Assembly: GCA_965240325.2 (NCBI GenBank)
Contig: OZ251228.1
Coordinates: forward strand, 1,798,001 to 1,862,000
DNA: 64,000 bases
Source of the DNA: Rebecca billardiae RCC1528
Taxonomy: Eukaryota; Haptophyta
Direction: 5' to 3'
The position numbers were made by a program, and so were the translations under genes. Positions 31,314-42,913 of the stretch are shown here, piece by piece; position 1 is the first letter of the stretch; each line of letters opens with the position of its first letter. The notes under the pieces were generated by a model, which saw only the letters and a program-made list of their open reading frames with translations, did not search any database and was not told the origin of the DNA.

Positions 31314-32965
31314 CGGAGAGAGAGCGCCACGAGTGCGTGCTGCTACATTGGCTACATTGGCTATTGCATACGCAAGGCACAGGCATATGCAGCAGTCGAA
31401 GCCGATTCAGGGGGGGCTTGCAAGCCGCGCGCGCGCCTCCCGGTGAGCCCACGCGGCCCCGCTTGTGTTACGACAATAATCCGTCGACAGTCGTCAATGG
31501 TCTTATCATGCCGCACCTCGTCAGTATCGTTGCGCGGAATAAATATAGCGCTGGCACAGCCGCTGAGCGTGATGTAGTATCGGCAACTTGACGTGCGTAC
31601 GTTTTTTCCGTGGGCCCCGCGCGCGGTCACTATCATACTAGCAGTGATAATGATATATTAGATTATGATGACGCACTGTGTCGCGAAACGTGCCTGACCG
31701 TGAGGCTGAGCTCAGTGCGGCGTGCAGTGACCACACTCAGACGGTGTAACTTCTGACTGTCACTGATGGGCTGATGACAGTCATTGGCAGCGGCGGTAGA
31801 GTACTACAGTCCAGTTACTCAGCTAGTGTCAGCATGCGCCGCCGCCCCGCCAGCGGCCTGAGCCTGAGGTCGCGCGACAGCACTGCGAAGCGCGGCCCGC
31901 ACACTCTGCTTGACAGCTTCGGAGTCACTCATTGAGTCGTGTGTGAGGGCGCTGCTCCGAGCGCGGGCCCCGTGCAGTGCGACGATTCGCGGGTATCGTC
32001 GACAGCCACTCGACAGGCAGTGCGGGCGGGGCGGGGCGGGCGACGCCGGCGTGGCCAAACCGCAGACAGTCTGGTCTGCAGTTGAACGGGCGGTCTGTTA
32101 CAGGCGGCCGCCTATCATTCTGGGCAGCGGCGACTTATTATTGTTGAGTTATTGCCGCCAGGAATTCCTCCGCCGCGAATAATATTCATTAATATGTCGT
32201 GAACGTTTACATATATGCTAGCTGACAGCCGATGTGACACTGACTAGCTGATAAAGGGCCCGGGGCCGGAGCCACTATATTCTATAAGTGTCAGGTTACC
32301 CAGATCGCGCGGAGTTAAAAACGCCCATCGTTTTGGTCAAAACTGGGCGCATCAACGTCTGCTATGGTCTTTCTGCCGGCGGATCGCGTGATGGCAAGAG
32401 GAGCACTGCAGCTGCGCCTTCTCCCCCGGGCGACCCGGCGCCAGCGGCGCGGCGCGCGCGCGGCTGCGACTCGGCGCTCGCGCTCGACCCGCCTACGACA
32501 GCCGCACCGGACTCGCTGCGCCCCTTGGCTCGCTTGCCCACCGAGCGCCGCGCGGACCTGGCATGCGGGCCGCGGGCCATGCCCAAGGTACCAATCATCA
32601 AATTTGTGCGACGCCGCTAGCGGCGAGGTTGGCACCGGCGACGAGTACGCGGAGTAGCCGATGGGTTCTTGAGACTTGACCTCCGCACGTCCCACGCGGA
32701 AGTCTAGAGCGCGTCGGAGCGGCCGGGGACCGCGACCTCGTCGCTGCCGCCGTCGCACAAATTCGCGCACGTCGGCCGTGGGCACGTCGCCGCACGATGG
32801 TGGCTGCCTGACAGTTATAGTGGCTTAACCCTTTATGGCGGGCCACGGCACGTGCTGGCGGCTTAAAGTCAAACGCCTCCGAAACTTGCTTGGCGCACGT
32901 GACGATGAGCGGCGCTGACGACTGCTTGTAGCAGGCAGCCTAGCTCGGCTCGATCTCGTTCTCCA
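31314..32965. other. Convergent intergenic region, no gene seen
   Basis: Between two genes that point toward each other. 31640-31670 and 32165-32235 are AT rich, and 31680-31830 is rich in AGTG/ACTC words. Frames at 32288-32620 (+) and 32598-32846 (-) have no protein-like character. Confidence 0.45.
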
Positions 32966-34399
32966 TCATGGCCGTCTGTCACCGTGATGCCCGGAAAGCA
33001 CACGACGCGGGCGCGCGTGCACGTTGCCATCGCGTGCACGGCTCTCCTCAAACGCATGCCCACCGGCAGCCGCACGCGTGTGACGTTTGCTGCCTCGCTG
33101 CTTGGCAGACAGCGCCGTACCGTGTGTTTGCTGCGGGTGCGCAGCGGCGCCCTCGTCTAGCGCCAGGCGGCGCAACAGCGCCTCCTCTTCAGCTGCGTGA
33201 GCGTCCCTGCTCGTCTCGTCAGCCTCCACCCCCTTCGCGTCAGCTGGCAGAAGCGCATTGGCCAGACAGCCGGCGACGATGAGCGCGCCTCCGACAGCCT
33301 TGCTGCTGTCCAGGCTTTCGCCGAGCAGCAGGGCGGCAAAGCCGGCCGCCCAGAGCGGCTCGGTCGCCACGATGACGGACGAGTCCGTCGCGGGCAGCTT
33401 GGACAGCGCGCGCGTCTGCAGCAGCACCGTCAGCGCGGTGGAGACCAATCCCGTCCACAGGAGCCCGCCGAGCACGGGAGGCTCAGCGAGCGCGCTCAGG
33501 TCGAGTGCATCGGCACTGCCCATGGCAGCGTGGGCGCACCACGCGGCGGAGATGGCGGCATTGGAGACGAGCTGCAGTGCGGAGATCTGCAGCCCGTGCT
33601 CAGGGTACCGCGCGGCGAGCCGCTCGATGCGCAGGTACGAGGTACCGAACGCGATGGGCTGCAGCAAGGCGAGGGCCTCCGAGACTCCGGGCCCGCTGGC
33701 AGCGCCGCCGCCACCGCCAAGCTCGAGCACGCCCACGCCGGCGACGCAGAGCGCGGCTGAGAGCGCCAGGCGCGGCGTGAGCGCCTTGTCACCGAAAGCA
33801 CTCAGTGCGAGCGGCACGAACACGACCTGCAGCGAGGCGATGAACGCAACGACGCCCGCCTGCGCATCCTGGAGCGCCACCGCCTGTGCAATGTACCCGA
33901 GAGCGAGCCACGCGCCGCACTCGAGGCCGCCAGTGACGAGCTCGCGCGGGAGCGGGCCGTTGCGGAACAGCAGGGGCGACAGTGCAAACGCCGCAAGCCC
34001 GAATCGCAGCGCAGCCGCCGCCTCGGTCGGCAGGCCGCTCTCGATGAGCGCCTTGACCGCCGGGAAATTGGTGCCCCACAGCACCGCGACGACGAGCATC
34101 AGCAGGCTGCCCTCCAGCCGGGCACTGGGCCCCGCGCTCGTGGGAGGTTCGGAGGCGTGGTCGCCCGAGAGCATGCTGCCCGCCGCCGACTGGTGCGACG
34201 AAGCGCGCAGCGACTGCTCCGCATCCGCCACCGCCTCGGGGTCAACGCGCGCGCTCTTTGTTTGCGGGTCGGTAATGAGCATGTGCGCGCTGTGGCGCGG
34301 AAGAGAGGGTGGTGGCGAGCGCAGGGCGGGGCCGGCGCTGCGAATCGTTGGACTGTGCACTGCCAGCCCGCAAAGCGTCGCCCACGCGAGGAAGACCAT
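32966..34399 (-). CDS. EamA/DMT-superfamily membrane transporter
   Basis: A single-exon 477-residue protein. The first ATG was chosen because the 20 codons upstream begin with a GTG. Residues 1-95 are a hydrophobic leader (MVFLAWATLCGLAV) followed by a low-complexity, hydroxylated stretch that could be a signal plus transit peptide. Residues about 97-395 hold ten hydrophobic segments in two EamA repeats. The first opens with the family-typical A-V-L-W-G-T-N-F-P. The second ends with A-T-E-P-L-W-A-A-G-F-A-A-L-L-L-G-E and G-G-A-L-I-V-A-G. The C-terminus is cytosolic and charged. DMT proteins export or exchange small metabolites; the substrate is unknown. A plastid envelope location is possible given the leader. 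Confidence 0.8.
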   Translation of the reverse strand: MVFLAWATLCGLAVHSPTIRSAGPALRSPPPSLPRHSAHMLITDPQTKSARVDPEAVADAEQSLRASSHQSAAGSMLSGDHASEPPTSAGPSARLEGSLLMLVVAVLWGTNFPAVKALIESGLPTEAAAALRFGLAAFALSPLLFRNGPLPRELVTGGLECGAWLALGYIAQAVALQDAQAGVVAFIASLQVVFVPLALSAFGDKALTPRLALSAALCVAGVGVLELGGGGGAASGPGVSEALALLQPIAFGTSYLRIERLAARYPEHGLQISALQLVSNAAISAAWCAHAAMGSADALDLSALAEPPVLGGLLWTGLVSTALTVLLQTRALSKLPATDSSVIVATEPLWAAGFAALLLGESLDSSKAVGGALIVAGCLANALLPADAKGVEADETSRDAHAAEEEALLRRLALDEGAAAHPQQTHGTALSAKQRGSKRHTRAAAGGHAFEESRARDGNVHARPRRVLSGHHGDRRP

Positions 34400-34830
34400 T
34401 GTCGGCGCGAGTCGGTGCACGTGGACAACAGCGAGCAGGGCGTGCCCAACTCGGCGCACTCGTCAGGGACGGATCATCAAGTTTCGTGCCAAGCGTACCC
34501 CCATACTGACTTTCAGTTTTATAAAGTCTTGGGACAGGCTTCCGGTCGGCCCCTGAAAGCGAGCGAGATCGTATTATATATTTGGAGATTGTGATCCCAT
34601 AATTACGGCGGCATCATCGTATTAACCATATTGGAAAATTACTCCAGGATTATAATGGCGGAGGCTCCTCGCCGTCTACGGCTCTACGCCAGGCCATGCC
34701 GCAGCCGGTACTCCGCCAGCTCTCGCGCCATGCGCTCGTTCCAGCCTGTCGACACGCGCGGGACAGGGCGTGTCGAGGGTGGGAGCGTAAGCAGAAGAGG
34801 ATTGAGTATCACACTCATCGCGTGGTCGCG
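34400..34830. other. Spacer between two minus-strand genes
   Basis: It should contain the 5' region of the transporter gene and the 3' UTR of the isomerase-like gene. 34565-34665 is comparatively AT rich. No gene is seen. Confidence 0.4.
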
Positions 34831-35910
34831 CTACGTATGCATCGCGTGCCTTGGAAAGTCGCCGCTCACGCGCTGCGCACCTTTGGGCTCGTGCGGGTCG
34901 TTCACGTGCGGCTGGTCACCGATGAGGTCCGCAGGAAGCACACGCGCGCGCGCCGCTTCGAACGTGTGGTCCATCGCCGCCTTCTGCTCGCGAATCGCCT
35001 CGTCGGTGTCCATGTGCGTGAAGCGGCGCGTGAAGGACTCGACGTGCACGGGGCAGCGCACGCCGATGTGCATGAGCACGGCGAGCATCCCGGCCGCGTC
35101 GGAAGCGCCGTTTCGCCCGGGCACATCGCGGTCGAACTCGGGCTGCGCGCGGCGCGAGACGCCCGCCGTCGAGTCGTTCAGCTCGACCAGCGCGACCTCG
35201 TGCGGCTCGAGGCAGATCAGCTCCTCGAGGAGGGCGCCGGTGCAGTGCCAGTGGTGCGAGTCGAGCTTGAGGCCGACGTGCGACGAGACCCCCGCCGCGG
35301 CGGCGAGGCAGCGGATCCCCTCGATCGTGTGCACAAAGTCGTACCCGCCCTTGCTCGGCCGGCCGTGCACGCGCCTGTTGCCGTACGGGCCGAGGAACTC
35401 GAGCGCGAGCCGGATGTCGTGCTCGCGCAGCACCTCGCCGACGCGGCGGAGGCGGGCGGTGACGAGGGCAAAGTGGTCGGCGAAACGATTCTTTCGCGCC
35501 GCGTTCGACCACGGCAGCAGGTGGAACGAGGTCGTCTTGAAGCCGGCCGCGGCCGCGAGCGGCGCCTCGCGGACAAACTGCGCAAACTCCTTCTCGAAGA
35601 ACTCGTCGTCGGAGAGATCGTGCAGATGGCAGGGGAACCGCCAGCCGCCGGGCTCGAGACCGTGCTGCGCGAGCAGCGCGACCACCGCGTCGGGCCCGTG
35701 CTCGAGCAGGAAGTCCACGTCGAGATGCACCGCGTCGTACCCGTGCTTCTGCGCCATCGCGCACGCCTCCGGGAAGGGCAGCTGCTTGCCGAGCGTGCCG
35801 ATGTGTGGCCAGGGCACGTCCCAGTCGGAGTCGGTCACGTTCAGCGTCCTGAGCAGCTTGGTAGGCCAGCCCTTGCCCGCGGTGAGTGGGGGTGCGCCGC
35901 TGGATGCCAT
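34831..35910 (-). CDS. TIM-barrel sugar isomerase/epimerase-like protein (AP endonuclease 2 family)
   Basis: A single-exon 359-residue protein starting at a clear ATG. Alternating strands and helices fit a TIM barrel, with metal-site-like residues in L-A-L-E-F-L-G-P-Y-G, G-L-K-L-D-S-H-H-W-H, V-A-L-V-E-L-N-D-S and P-V-H-V-E-S-F. This is the layout of the xylose-isomerase-like/AP endonuclease 2 superfamily, which includes sugar-phosphate isomerases, hydroxypyruvate isomerase and inosose dehydratase. No targeting peptide is seen, so it is probably cytosolic. The true substrate is not deducible. It lies head-to-tail with the transporter gene, with no sign of co-transcription. Confidence 0.75.
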   Translation of the reverse strand: MASSGAPPLTAGKGWPTKLLRTLNVTDSDWDVPWPHIGTLGKQLPFPEACAMAQKHGYDAVHLDVDFLLEHGPDAVVALLAQHGLEPGGWRFPCHLHDLSDDEFFEKEFAQFVREAPLAAAAGFKTTSFHLLPWSNAARKNRFADHFALVTARLRRVGEVLREHDIRLALEFLGPYGNRRVHGRPSKGGYDFVHTIEGIRCLAAAAGVSSHVGLKLDSHHWHCTGALLEELICLEPHEVALVELNDSTAGVSRRAQPEFDRDVPGRNGASDAAGMLAVLMHIGVRCPVHVESFTRRFTHMDTDEAIREQKAAMDHTFEAARARVLPADLIGDQPHVNDPHEPKGAQRVSGDFPRHAMHT

Positions 35911-37014
35911 CGGAAGGAAGTGGTGCTGGTGAGCTGCTTACGTTGCGAGCGGAGCGGACGAAAGTCGGCCGGATGGTGAGTGCGATGTCTGGGAATGAAC
36001 AGCCAACGGCGACACGGTGGCTTCTCGACTTTCTGAGAACTTCCGACCAAGCGGAAGGGGGTTCCGACGTGCGTTGTTTGGCCGTCGCCCGCGGGCGGCC
36101 GCCCGGAAGCCCGCGCGGAAATCCGGCGGACGGGCGTTGACGAGTCATGGATCAGGATGGCTGCCTCAGTCGAGTATGGTGGGCATGGGCGCCATGCAGA
36201 TCGGCAACTTGCAGACGAATGCAGATCGGACCATGTCCATGCTGATTGCTTGCATCAACCGAGACCGCGAGACGTGGCGTTGGATCGCTTGCTGGCGGGT
36301 GCACTTTCATCATTCCTGCACGGGTTCAGTGCCCGATCAGCCACCAGGTCCGGCGGATCCGCGACTGGACTGGCATCGGACACGGTGAGCGGCGGCGGCA
36401 CTGGCGCTTTACTGTTTACACTGAGTTACGCTGGGTCCGAGTTGATTCGTTGGAGGAGGTGATCCCTGCCTAAGGAGTAAGGTGATGCGGGCACTTATTT
36501 AAGAGTTGATTCACTGAGAGTGCACTGCAAGAGTCAAGTCTCACTCACTCCGTCACTCAACCGTCTCACTCTCACGGTCCGCCAACTCACAACTGACACT
36601 GTCTGACTGTGTCTCGTCACTGTCACACCAGTGGGTCAGGACTCAACATTGGACTCTGATCACAGACATCAGGCCACTCAGTCAGTCGGACAGAAGGTGG
36701 CGGGTCCACGGGACTACTAGCTTACTGCAACGTCGCCTCCGATCGGTCACTCGGTGAGTGCGCAACGTGAACGGCGCGCGCGACGAGCCGACGCGACTCA
36801 CAACCGCGACGGAAACGTCATCGGGCGCAAGCATCGAGCCACACCGTCACCGGGCGCAAGCTGCGACTCCGCGAGCCCGCGGCGAACCGATTTGCCCTGC
36901 CGCTGTGACTGTCCCGTTTGAGCGTTGAGTGCGCCGTGCGCGAGCCTCCGCGTGAGTTATATCGCAGCACGACGGCTCAGCAGCGCGCTGGCGTGGTTGG
37001 AGACCACAGCAGAC
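35911..37014. other. Intergenic region, word-repeat rich
   Basis: Lies between two minus-strand genes and holds one doubtful 101-codon frame (36157-36462). 36500-36720 is dominated by CACTC, GTCA, CAGT and similar short words in both orientations. No RNA gene was recognised. Confidence 0.4.
36157..36462 (+). CDS. Doubtful small ORF
   Basis: 101 codons from an ATG. The second half (about residues 45-97) has a Gly/Ala/Ser-rich, membrane-compatible composition with alternating A-G-A-L, S-G-G-S-A-T-G and G-G-G-T-G-A-L-L blocks. The first half is His/Asp rich and unconvincing. I assign no family. Confidence 0.2.
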   Translation: MAASVEYGGHGRHADRQLADECRSDHVHADCLHQPRPRDVALDRLLAGALSSFLHGFSARSATRSGGSATGLASDTVSGGGTGALLFTLSYAGSELIRWRR

Positions 37015-40000
37015 TTACGAGGCAGGCACCGCCGGCGTGGCGGTCGCGCGCTCGAGCGCGGGCGCGAGCGCGCCCGGGTTGATTGCGACGGACTTGGTGC
37101 AGTTGTCCGTCTTGTAGATGCCTGCGGCGCGCGCCGCGGCGAGGCGCGGCACGGTGACAGAGGCCCGGTGCGCACGCGCAGGCCCCGCGCGGCGCTCGGT
37201 GCTGCAAGCATCGGTCTGCGCAAGCGGCGCACCGACGAGCCTGTCGGCCAGCTCGAACATGTTGTTGCGCAGCGAGATCACGATGAACTGCGCGTCGCGC
37301 GTGCGCTCCTTGATGTAGTTGCCCACAATGCTCACGTTCTTGAAGTCGAGCGCCGCGTCGATCTCGTCCATCACGTACAGAGGCGTCGGCTTGTACCTGC
37401 ATGCACACGCGCACACAGCACGCACACGCGCACAGCACGCACACGCGCACACAGCACGCACACGCGCACAGCACGCACACGCGCACAGCGCAGCGCGTTG
37501 GTGAGGCGGCGCAGCATGCGGACGTCACGCGGGCACGCACGGCACGCGCACGGCGCAGCGAGCGCTCGCGAGCGCCGTGTTCGTGCAGCGCGGCACGCAC
37601 CGGTGCAGGGCAAACACCAGTGCCAGCGAGGAGAGCGTCTTCTCGCCGCCGCTCAGGTGACCGATCTGTTTCCATGACTTGCGCGGGGGGCGCACCGAGA
37701 AGACGATGCCCTGCAGGCGCGGGGGCGGGGGCGTGCGTGCGCGCCGCGCCGCAGCTGAGCGAGCGCGCACGCAGCGCGCGCGGCTGCGGCCGCTGCACCC
37801 CATCGACCGCGACGCCGTCACGCGCGCACACGCCCCGCACGGCCCGGCCCGGCGCGGAGCCGCACCTCCGAGAAGGGATCGAGGGAGTCGACGAGCTCGA
37901 GCTCCGCGTCCCCGCCGAGCGTGATCATCTGGTACATCTCCTTGAGATACGCCGAGATCGTGAGGAAGCCACCCATGAACTCCTCGTGCCGCGCCTTGCG
38001 CAGCCGCTCGAGCTCGGCGCGCGCGCCGTCGCGCTCGGCGCACGTCGAGTCAAACTCGCCGAGCCGGCCCAGCCACTGCCGGGCGGAGCGGAGCACGCAC
38101 GGCGAGGGGCGCGGGTGGTCGCGCGCGGGCGCGTGAGCGGCCACGCGCGCGCGAGCCGCGTGCCGCCGCGCCTCCCGCGCCTCTCGCACAACCAGCACCG
38201 GCCGAGCCCCCCGCGCGCGCGATCCGCGCACCTCGCCCTCCTTGGCCTGGTAGTCTGCGATCGCCTTCATGTTGGGCGCGAGCCGCCCCACGCGCTCCTC
38301 GGCCGCAGCGATCTCTTTCTGCAGCGCGCGCGCGTCGACGCGCGCGAGCTCGGCAGCGGTCAGCTCCGGGAGCTCGCCGCTGAGCGGCTCCGGCGCGGCG
38401 TCGTCGGCGTCGTCGGCGGCAGGCTGCTTCGCGCCGCGCTTGGCGCGCTTGCCGCCGCCGCGCGCCGGCGTCGCCTCGGCGCCTGCGGGCGTGCTCGCGG
38501 CGGCGGCCGCCGCGGCCGCGGCCGCCGCCTCGGCCAGCTGCGCGAGCGCGGGGCCGTGCTCCTCTGCGAGCGCGCTGACCGCCTCGCGCAGCGCAGCCAT
38601 CTTCTCGCCCCAGTGCGACGTCTTGTGCTTGAGCTCCTTGAGCGCGCGCTTGTACTCGTCGAGCTGGCCGGTGATGTCCACCTCGACGCTCTTCACCTTG
38701 GACAGCGTCTCGTCCGCGCCGCGCAGCGCCGCCTGCGCGGCCTCGACGGCGGCGGCCTGCTCGTCTGCCGCCTCCTGCGCGGCGGTGAGCGCCTGCAGCG
38801 CGCCCGCCGCCTCCGCCTCGAGCTGCTTGAGCGACGCGGCCGTCGCCTCGAGCTCGGCCGCCAGCCGCTCGCCGTCCGCGCGCAGCCGCTCCATAGCCTT
38901 GTCCGCCTTGGCTGCCGCGGCGCTCGACGCCTCCGCCTGAAGGGTCGCGCTCGCGCCCGCGCGCGTCGCCTCGCCCAGCGCCTCCTGCGCGCTCGCCAGC
39001 CTCGCCTTCTGCAGCTTGAACGCGGTGCCGCCCGCCGCGTCCATCTTGGCCTGCACCGCGCCCACCTTCGCGTCCGCCTTGGCCAGCCTCGCCTCCGCCG
39101 CCTCGAGCGCGCGCTGCGCTGCCGCGAGCTCCGCGCCCAGCGCCTCGCGCCGCGCCGCCTCCTCTGCGCTCAGGTCGGACGCGGCGCGCGCCGCGTGCGC
39201 CGCGTGCTGCTGCCGCTCCGCGTCGGCCGCCTGCGCGTCGGCCGAGCGCGCGGCGGCGTCGGCCTTCTTCGACTCGAGGCCCGCCTCGCGCGCGCGCTTC
39301 GCCGCCGCCGCCACCGCCTCCTTCGCCGCGGCGTGCGCGCGCCGCGCCGCGTCCACGTCCGCGGCCGCGTCCGCCGCGGCCTTCTCGAGCCGCGCGGCCG
39401 ACGCGCCGTCGCCGTCCGCGTCCGCCGACGCGTCCGCCGCCGCGCCGGCGCCCTTGCGCAGCCGGCCGCGCATCACCTTGGAGCCGCCGCCCGACATGGT
39501 GCCCGACGTGTCCACCACGTGCCCCTGCAGGCTCACCGTGCGCCGGCGCGCGCCGCCCGCGAACGCGACGGCCGTCGCCGCGTCGAGCGAGTCGGCGACG
39601 AGCGTGTCTCCGAGCGCAAAGTAGAAGGCGGGTAAGTATGCGGCCGCCGTGGGCTTGACGAGGTCGAAGAGGCGCTTGGCGCCGGCGGGCGGCTCGAACG
39701 GCGCGGCCGCGCGCGGCGCGAGGTGCGCGATCTTGTCCAGCATCACGAACGTCGCCACGCCCAGCTGCCGCCTGCGCAGCAGCTCGACGCACGCGGTCGC
39801 CGCCTCGGCGCTCTCGACGACGATGTGGTCGAGCGCCGCGCACGCCGTCGAGATCGCCACGTCGTACTTGGCGTCGATCGAGCCGAGGCCGCCGAGGCGG
39901 CCGTGAACGCCGGAGAGCTCGCCCTTCGCGCTCGCCGCGAGCAGCGCCGAGACCACCGCCGACTGCCCCTTCGCCGCCGCCGCCGCCGCCTTGCCCTCCT

Positions 40001-41777
40001 CGAGCGCGGCGGACGCGCGCGCGTGCGCGTCGGCCGCGGCGCCGACGTCGCTCGCCGCGCGCTCGGCCGCGGCGACGGCGGCGTCGTGCGCCTTGGACGC
40101 GTCGAGCGCGGCGCGCTTGGCCTCGTCGCGCGCGGCGTGCTTCGCCTCGCGCGCCGCCGCCGCGCGCTCCGCCGCCTCCGCCGCCGCCGCCGCCTTGGTC
40201 GCGCCGGCGGAGGCCTTCTGCTCGAGCAGCTGAGACTCTGCGCGCAGCTCAGCGAGGCCCGAGTTGGCGCCGGCGACCGCGGTGGCGAGGGGCGCGCGCT
40301 CGGCCTGCAGCGCCTCGAGCTGCTCGCGGAGCGGGCCCATCTCGCCCGCGACGTTCTCGTACATCGCCGCCACCTTCGCCTCCTCGCGCGCCACCTCCGC
40401 ACCGAGCCGCTCCGCCTCCGCCTCGTGGCGCGCTCCGTCCTGCTGCGCGCGCTCCGCGGTCGCGGCCAGCTCGCGCGCGTGCTTCGCCTCCTTCTCGAGG
40501 GCGGCCTTGGCCTTCTTCTGCTGCGCCTTGAGTGACTTGAGCTGCTCGCGCGCCTCGATGTCGCGCTTCTCGAACACGCCGAACTCCGCCTTCGCCTTCG
40601 CCGCCTTCTTGCCCAGCTTGGCCGCGTCCGCGGCCGCGCTCTTGGCTTCCGACTCGGCGGCCGAGCGCTCGCGCTCGAGGTCAGACGCCTTGGCGCGCTC
40701 GTGCTCGAGCTTGGCCTGCAGCTCGGCGCGCTTCGACTCGATCTCCTCCATCTCCGTCGTGGCCTCCGCCAGGTAGATCTGCGCGGCGGCGCCCGTCGCG
40801 CGCGGGTCGCGCCAGCCGCTCAGGCCGCGGCCGCAGGGCGGCGCGCGCACGCGGCGCGCACGCGGCGCGTGCGCGCGCGCGCGCACCTGGTACATCGCGC
40901 CGCGCTTGCACGCGAGCTCGTGCTCGAGGCGGACGTACTCGACGGCCTCGTCCTTCGCGCCCTCAAGCGCGTCCTTCTCGCGCTCCACCGCCTTCAGCCG
41001 GTTGAGCATCGAGCCGCGCTGCTCGGTGAGCGCCTCGACGCGCGCGCTCGACTCGCCGATCGCGTCGACGTGCCGGTTCGAGCCGATCAGGTCCTCGAGG
41101 TACTCGAGCAGGCCGTCCTCGTGCGGCGAGGGCGCCTTCGGCTTCATCATCGCGATCTGCTCGACCTCGCCCTGCAGGATCAGGAACCGGTTGTGGTCGA
41201 GGTCCACGCCGCGCTTCTTGCACAGCGCCGTCACCTCGCCAAACGTCGACGGCCGGCCGTCGACAAAGTAGCGCGAGCTGGCGTCGCGGTACGCGACGCG
41301 CGAGACCTCGAGCTCGGAGCCGGGCACGACCTCGTACGCGTCGCCCTCGAGATCGACGATGTCCGCGAAGTGCACCACGACGCGCGCGTGCGGGAGCTCG
41401 CGGTGCTGCTCCGAGCTGTGGATCAGGTCCGAGACCTGCGCGCGGAGCGCGCACGCGACGAGCGGCTCAGCCGGCCGCGGGCGCGCGGGCGAGTGGGGCG
41501 CGCGTTGGGCGGGGGGCGGTCCACCCGATACGGCAACGCGGCTCACCTTCGCCTGGCGCATCTGCTTCGCGCGCTTGCCGAACACGAAGAGCATCGCGTC
41601 GATCACGTTCGACTTGCCCGAGCCGTTCGGACCGACGACCGCCGAGAAGCACTTCTCGAACGGGCCGATCTCCTGCACGCCAGCGTACGACTTGAAGTTT
41701 TCGAGCACCATCTTCTGGATGATCAGGCGCTGCGGGCGCGCGGCCCCAGCGCTGCCCGTGCCCGGGCTCGCCTCCAT
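37015..41777 (-). CDS. SMC4: Condensin subunit SMC4
   Basis: Seven exons (41777-41547, 41435-40887, 40778-38232, 38075-37866, 37710-37601, 37396-37233, 37121-37015) encode 1305 residues, close to the ~1290 of animal SMC4. Walker A G-P-N-G-S-G-K-S-N is at 49-57. The hinge lies about 546-700 between two long Ala/Glu/Lys-rich coiled coils. The ABC signature L-S-G-G-E-K is at 1198-1203 and Walker B with D1226-E1227 follows in Y-V-M-D-E-I-D-A-A-L-D. The C-terminal G-I-Y-K-T-D-N-C-T-K-S is characteristic of SMC4 rather than other SMCs. It pairs with SMC2 in condensin to compact mitotic chromosomes. The introns are 111, 108, 156, 155, 204 and 111 nt. Another in-frame ATG exists at 41948, but that would crowd the divergent phosphatase gene, so 41777 is preferred. 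Confidence 0.93.
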
Positions 41778-41965
41778 GCTCCTCCCGATGCGAGCGTATC
41801 CGCGCTCCCGCGGCGACTGGTGGCCAGCGACCTGCTCAGCGGCAAGCGGCTTGCTTGCGCGATCGATTTGAAAATGCCATGCGCATCCGGCCGAGATCTC
41901 CAGATCGGGTCCGGTGCCGACGAGACGGCGCCCGGATCGGACCCGCATCGCAGCGGGCAGCGGCG
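41778..41965. promoter_or_regulatory. Shared divergent promoter region
   Basis: 188 bp between the preferred SMC4 start (minus) and the phosphatase start (plus). Both genes must draw their upstream signals from this interval or from each other's 5' ends. Confidence 0.4.
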
Positions 41966-42913
41966 ATGGCGACGATCCTGATGTGCGCCGTGGGAAACCT
42001 GCTCGCCGTGGCGGCGGCGGCGACCGGTGCGCGCGTCGGCGTGATTGAGGAGCGCTCAGTCGTGATCCTCATGCGCCATGGCGAGAAGGCCAAAGACAGT
42101 GGGGACACCCTCTCGCCGCTCGGCGAGAGGCGGGCCGAGTACACGGCACGGTGCCTGGGCACGGCTGGTGTGCGCACCAACGCGACACGGGCCGGGCCGG
42201 TGGTCGGTGTGGTGGCGTCCGCCTGGAAGAAGGGCCACTCGCACCGGCCCATCGACACGGCCAGGCCCCTCGCGCACTCCCTCGGCCTTCCCCTCGACGC
42301 CGTCGTCGGCAAGAAGGACGCGCACGGCCTCGCTGCGCACCTGCTGCCCAAGCTGCGGCCGAACGGCACCGTGGTCGTCGCGTGGGTGCACGAGGAGATC
42401 GCGGCGCTGGTGCGCGCGCTCGCGCCCAAGCTCCACCTGCCGCACCACTTCCACGACTGGCCGGGCAGCTGCGACAACGCCCGGTGGCGCGAGCCGCACA
42501 ACCTACCCGGCAAGCGCTGCTATGACGAGGCGTGGGCTGTGGAGCTGAGGCGACCGGGCGGCAGCGCGCGTGGATCGGCGTGGGCGGCGGCGAAGGTGTA
42601 CGCGGTGCAGCAGGGCTTTGCGGGCGAGGCGGATAGCGCGTGCGCCGACGATTTCGCACCGCTGCTCGGCGAAAGCGCCCCCGCGAGGCCGACCGACGCG
42701 GCGCATGCCGTTCAGCGCGGTGACGGTGGTGCCGCCGCCGACAAGGCACGCGGCGCGGACGAGGACGGCGTTGGAGTCGCCGTCGGAGCAGCCTTCGATG
42801 CCGAGGGCGGTCGCGGCGGTGTCGAACCAGTGCTGACGACAGCCGCTGCGCCGGGTCCGCCCGAGCAGTCGCGAGCATCAATGCGCATCCTCACGGCGAT
42901 GTGGGCACGATGA
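41966..42913 (+). CDS. Histidine phosphatase superfamily (RHG motif) protein, secreted
   Basis: A single-exon 315-residue protein. Residues 1-21 form a signal peptide. The phosphohistidine loop is M-R-H-G-E-K, with R37 and H38. Residues 73-90 place a conserved-looking S-A-W-K-K-G-H-S-H-R-P-I-D-T-A, which would orient a substrate. V-V-A-W-V-H-E-E-I (about 133-141) supplies the second catalytic histidine context. W-P-G-S-C-D and K-R-C-Y-D-E-A-W are paired-Cys segments common in algal members. From about residue 230 the sequence is low complexity, so the annotated C-terminus may be wrong. The branch resembles the phosphoglycerate mutase-like phosphatases; the substrate is unknown. Confidence 0.7.
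   Translation: MATILMCAVGNLLAVAAAATGARVGVIEERSVVILMRHGEKAKDSGDTLSPLGERRAEYTARCLGTAGVRTNATRAGPVVGVVASAWKKGHSHRPIDTARPLAHSLGLPLDAVVGKKDAHGLAAHLLPKLRPNGTVVVAWVHEEIAALVRALAPKLHLPHHFHDWPGSCDNARWREPHNLPGKRCYDEAWAVELRRPGGSARGSAWAAAKVYAVQQGFAGEADSACADDFAPLLGESAPARPTDAAHAVQRGDGGAAADKARGADEDGVGVAVGAAFDAEGGRGGVEPVLTTAAAPGPPEQSRASMRILTAMWAR

Noticed and set aside
41778-41948. Longer SMC4 N-terminus from the ATG at 41948
   Set aside because: It would leave 17 bp to the divergent phosphatase start, and the added residues do not resemble SMC4 sequence.
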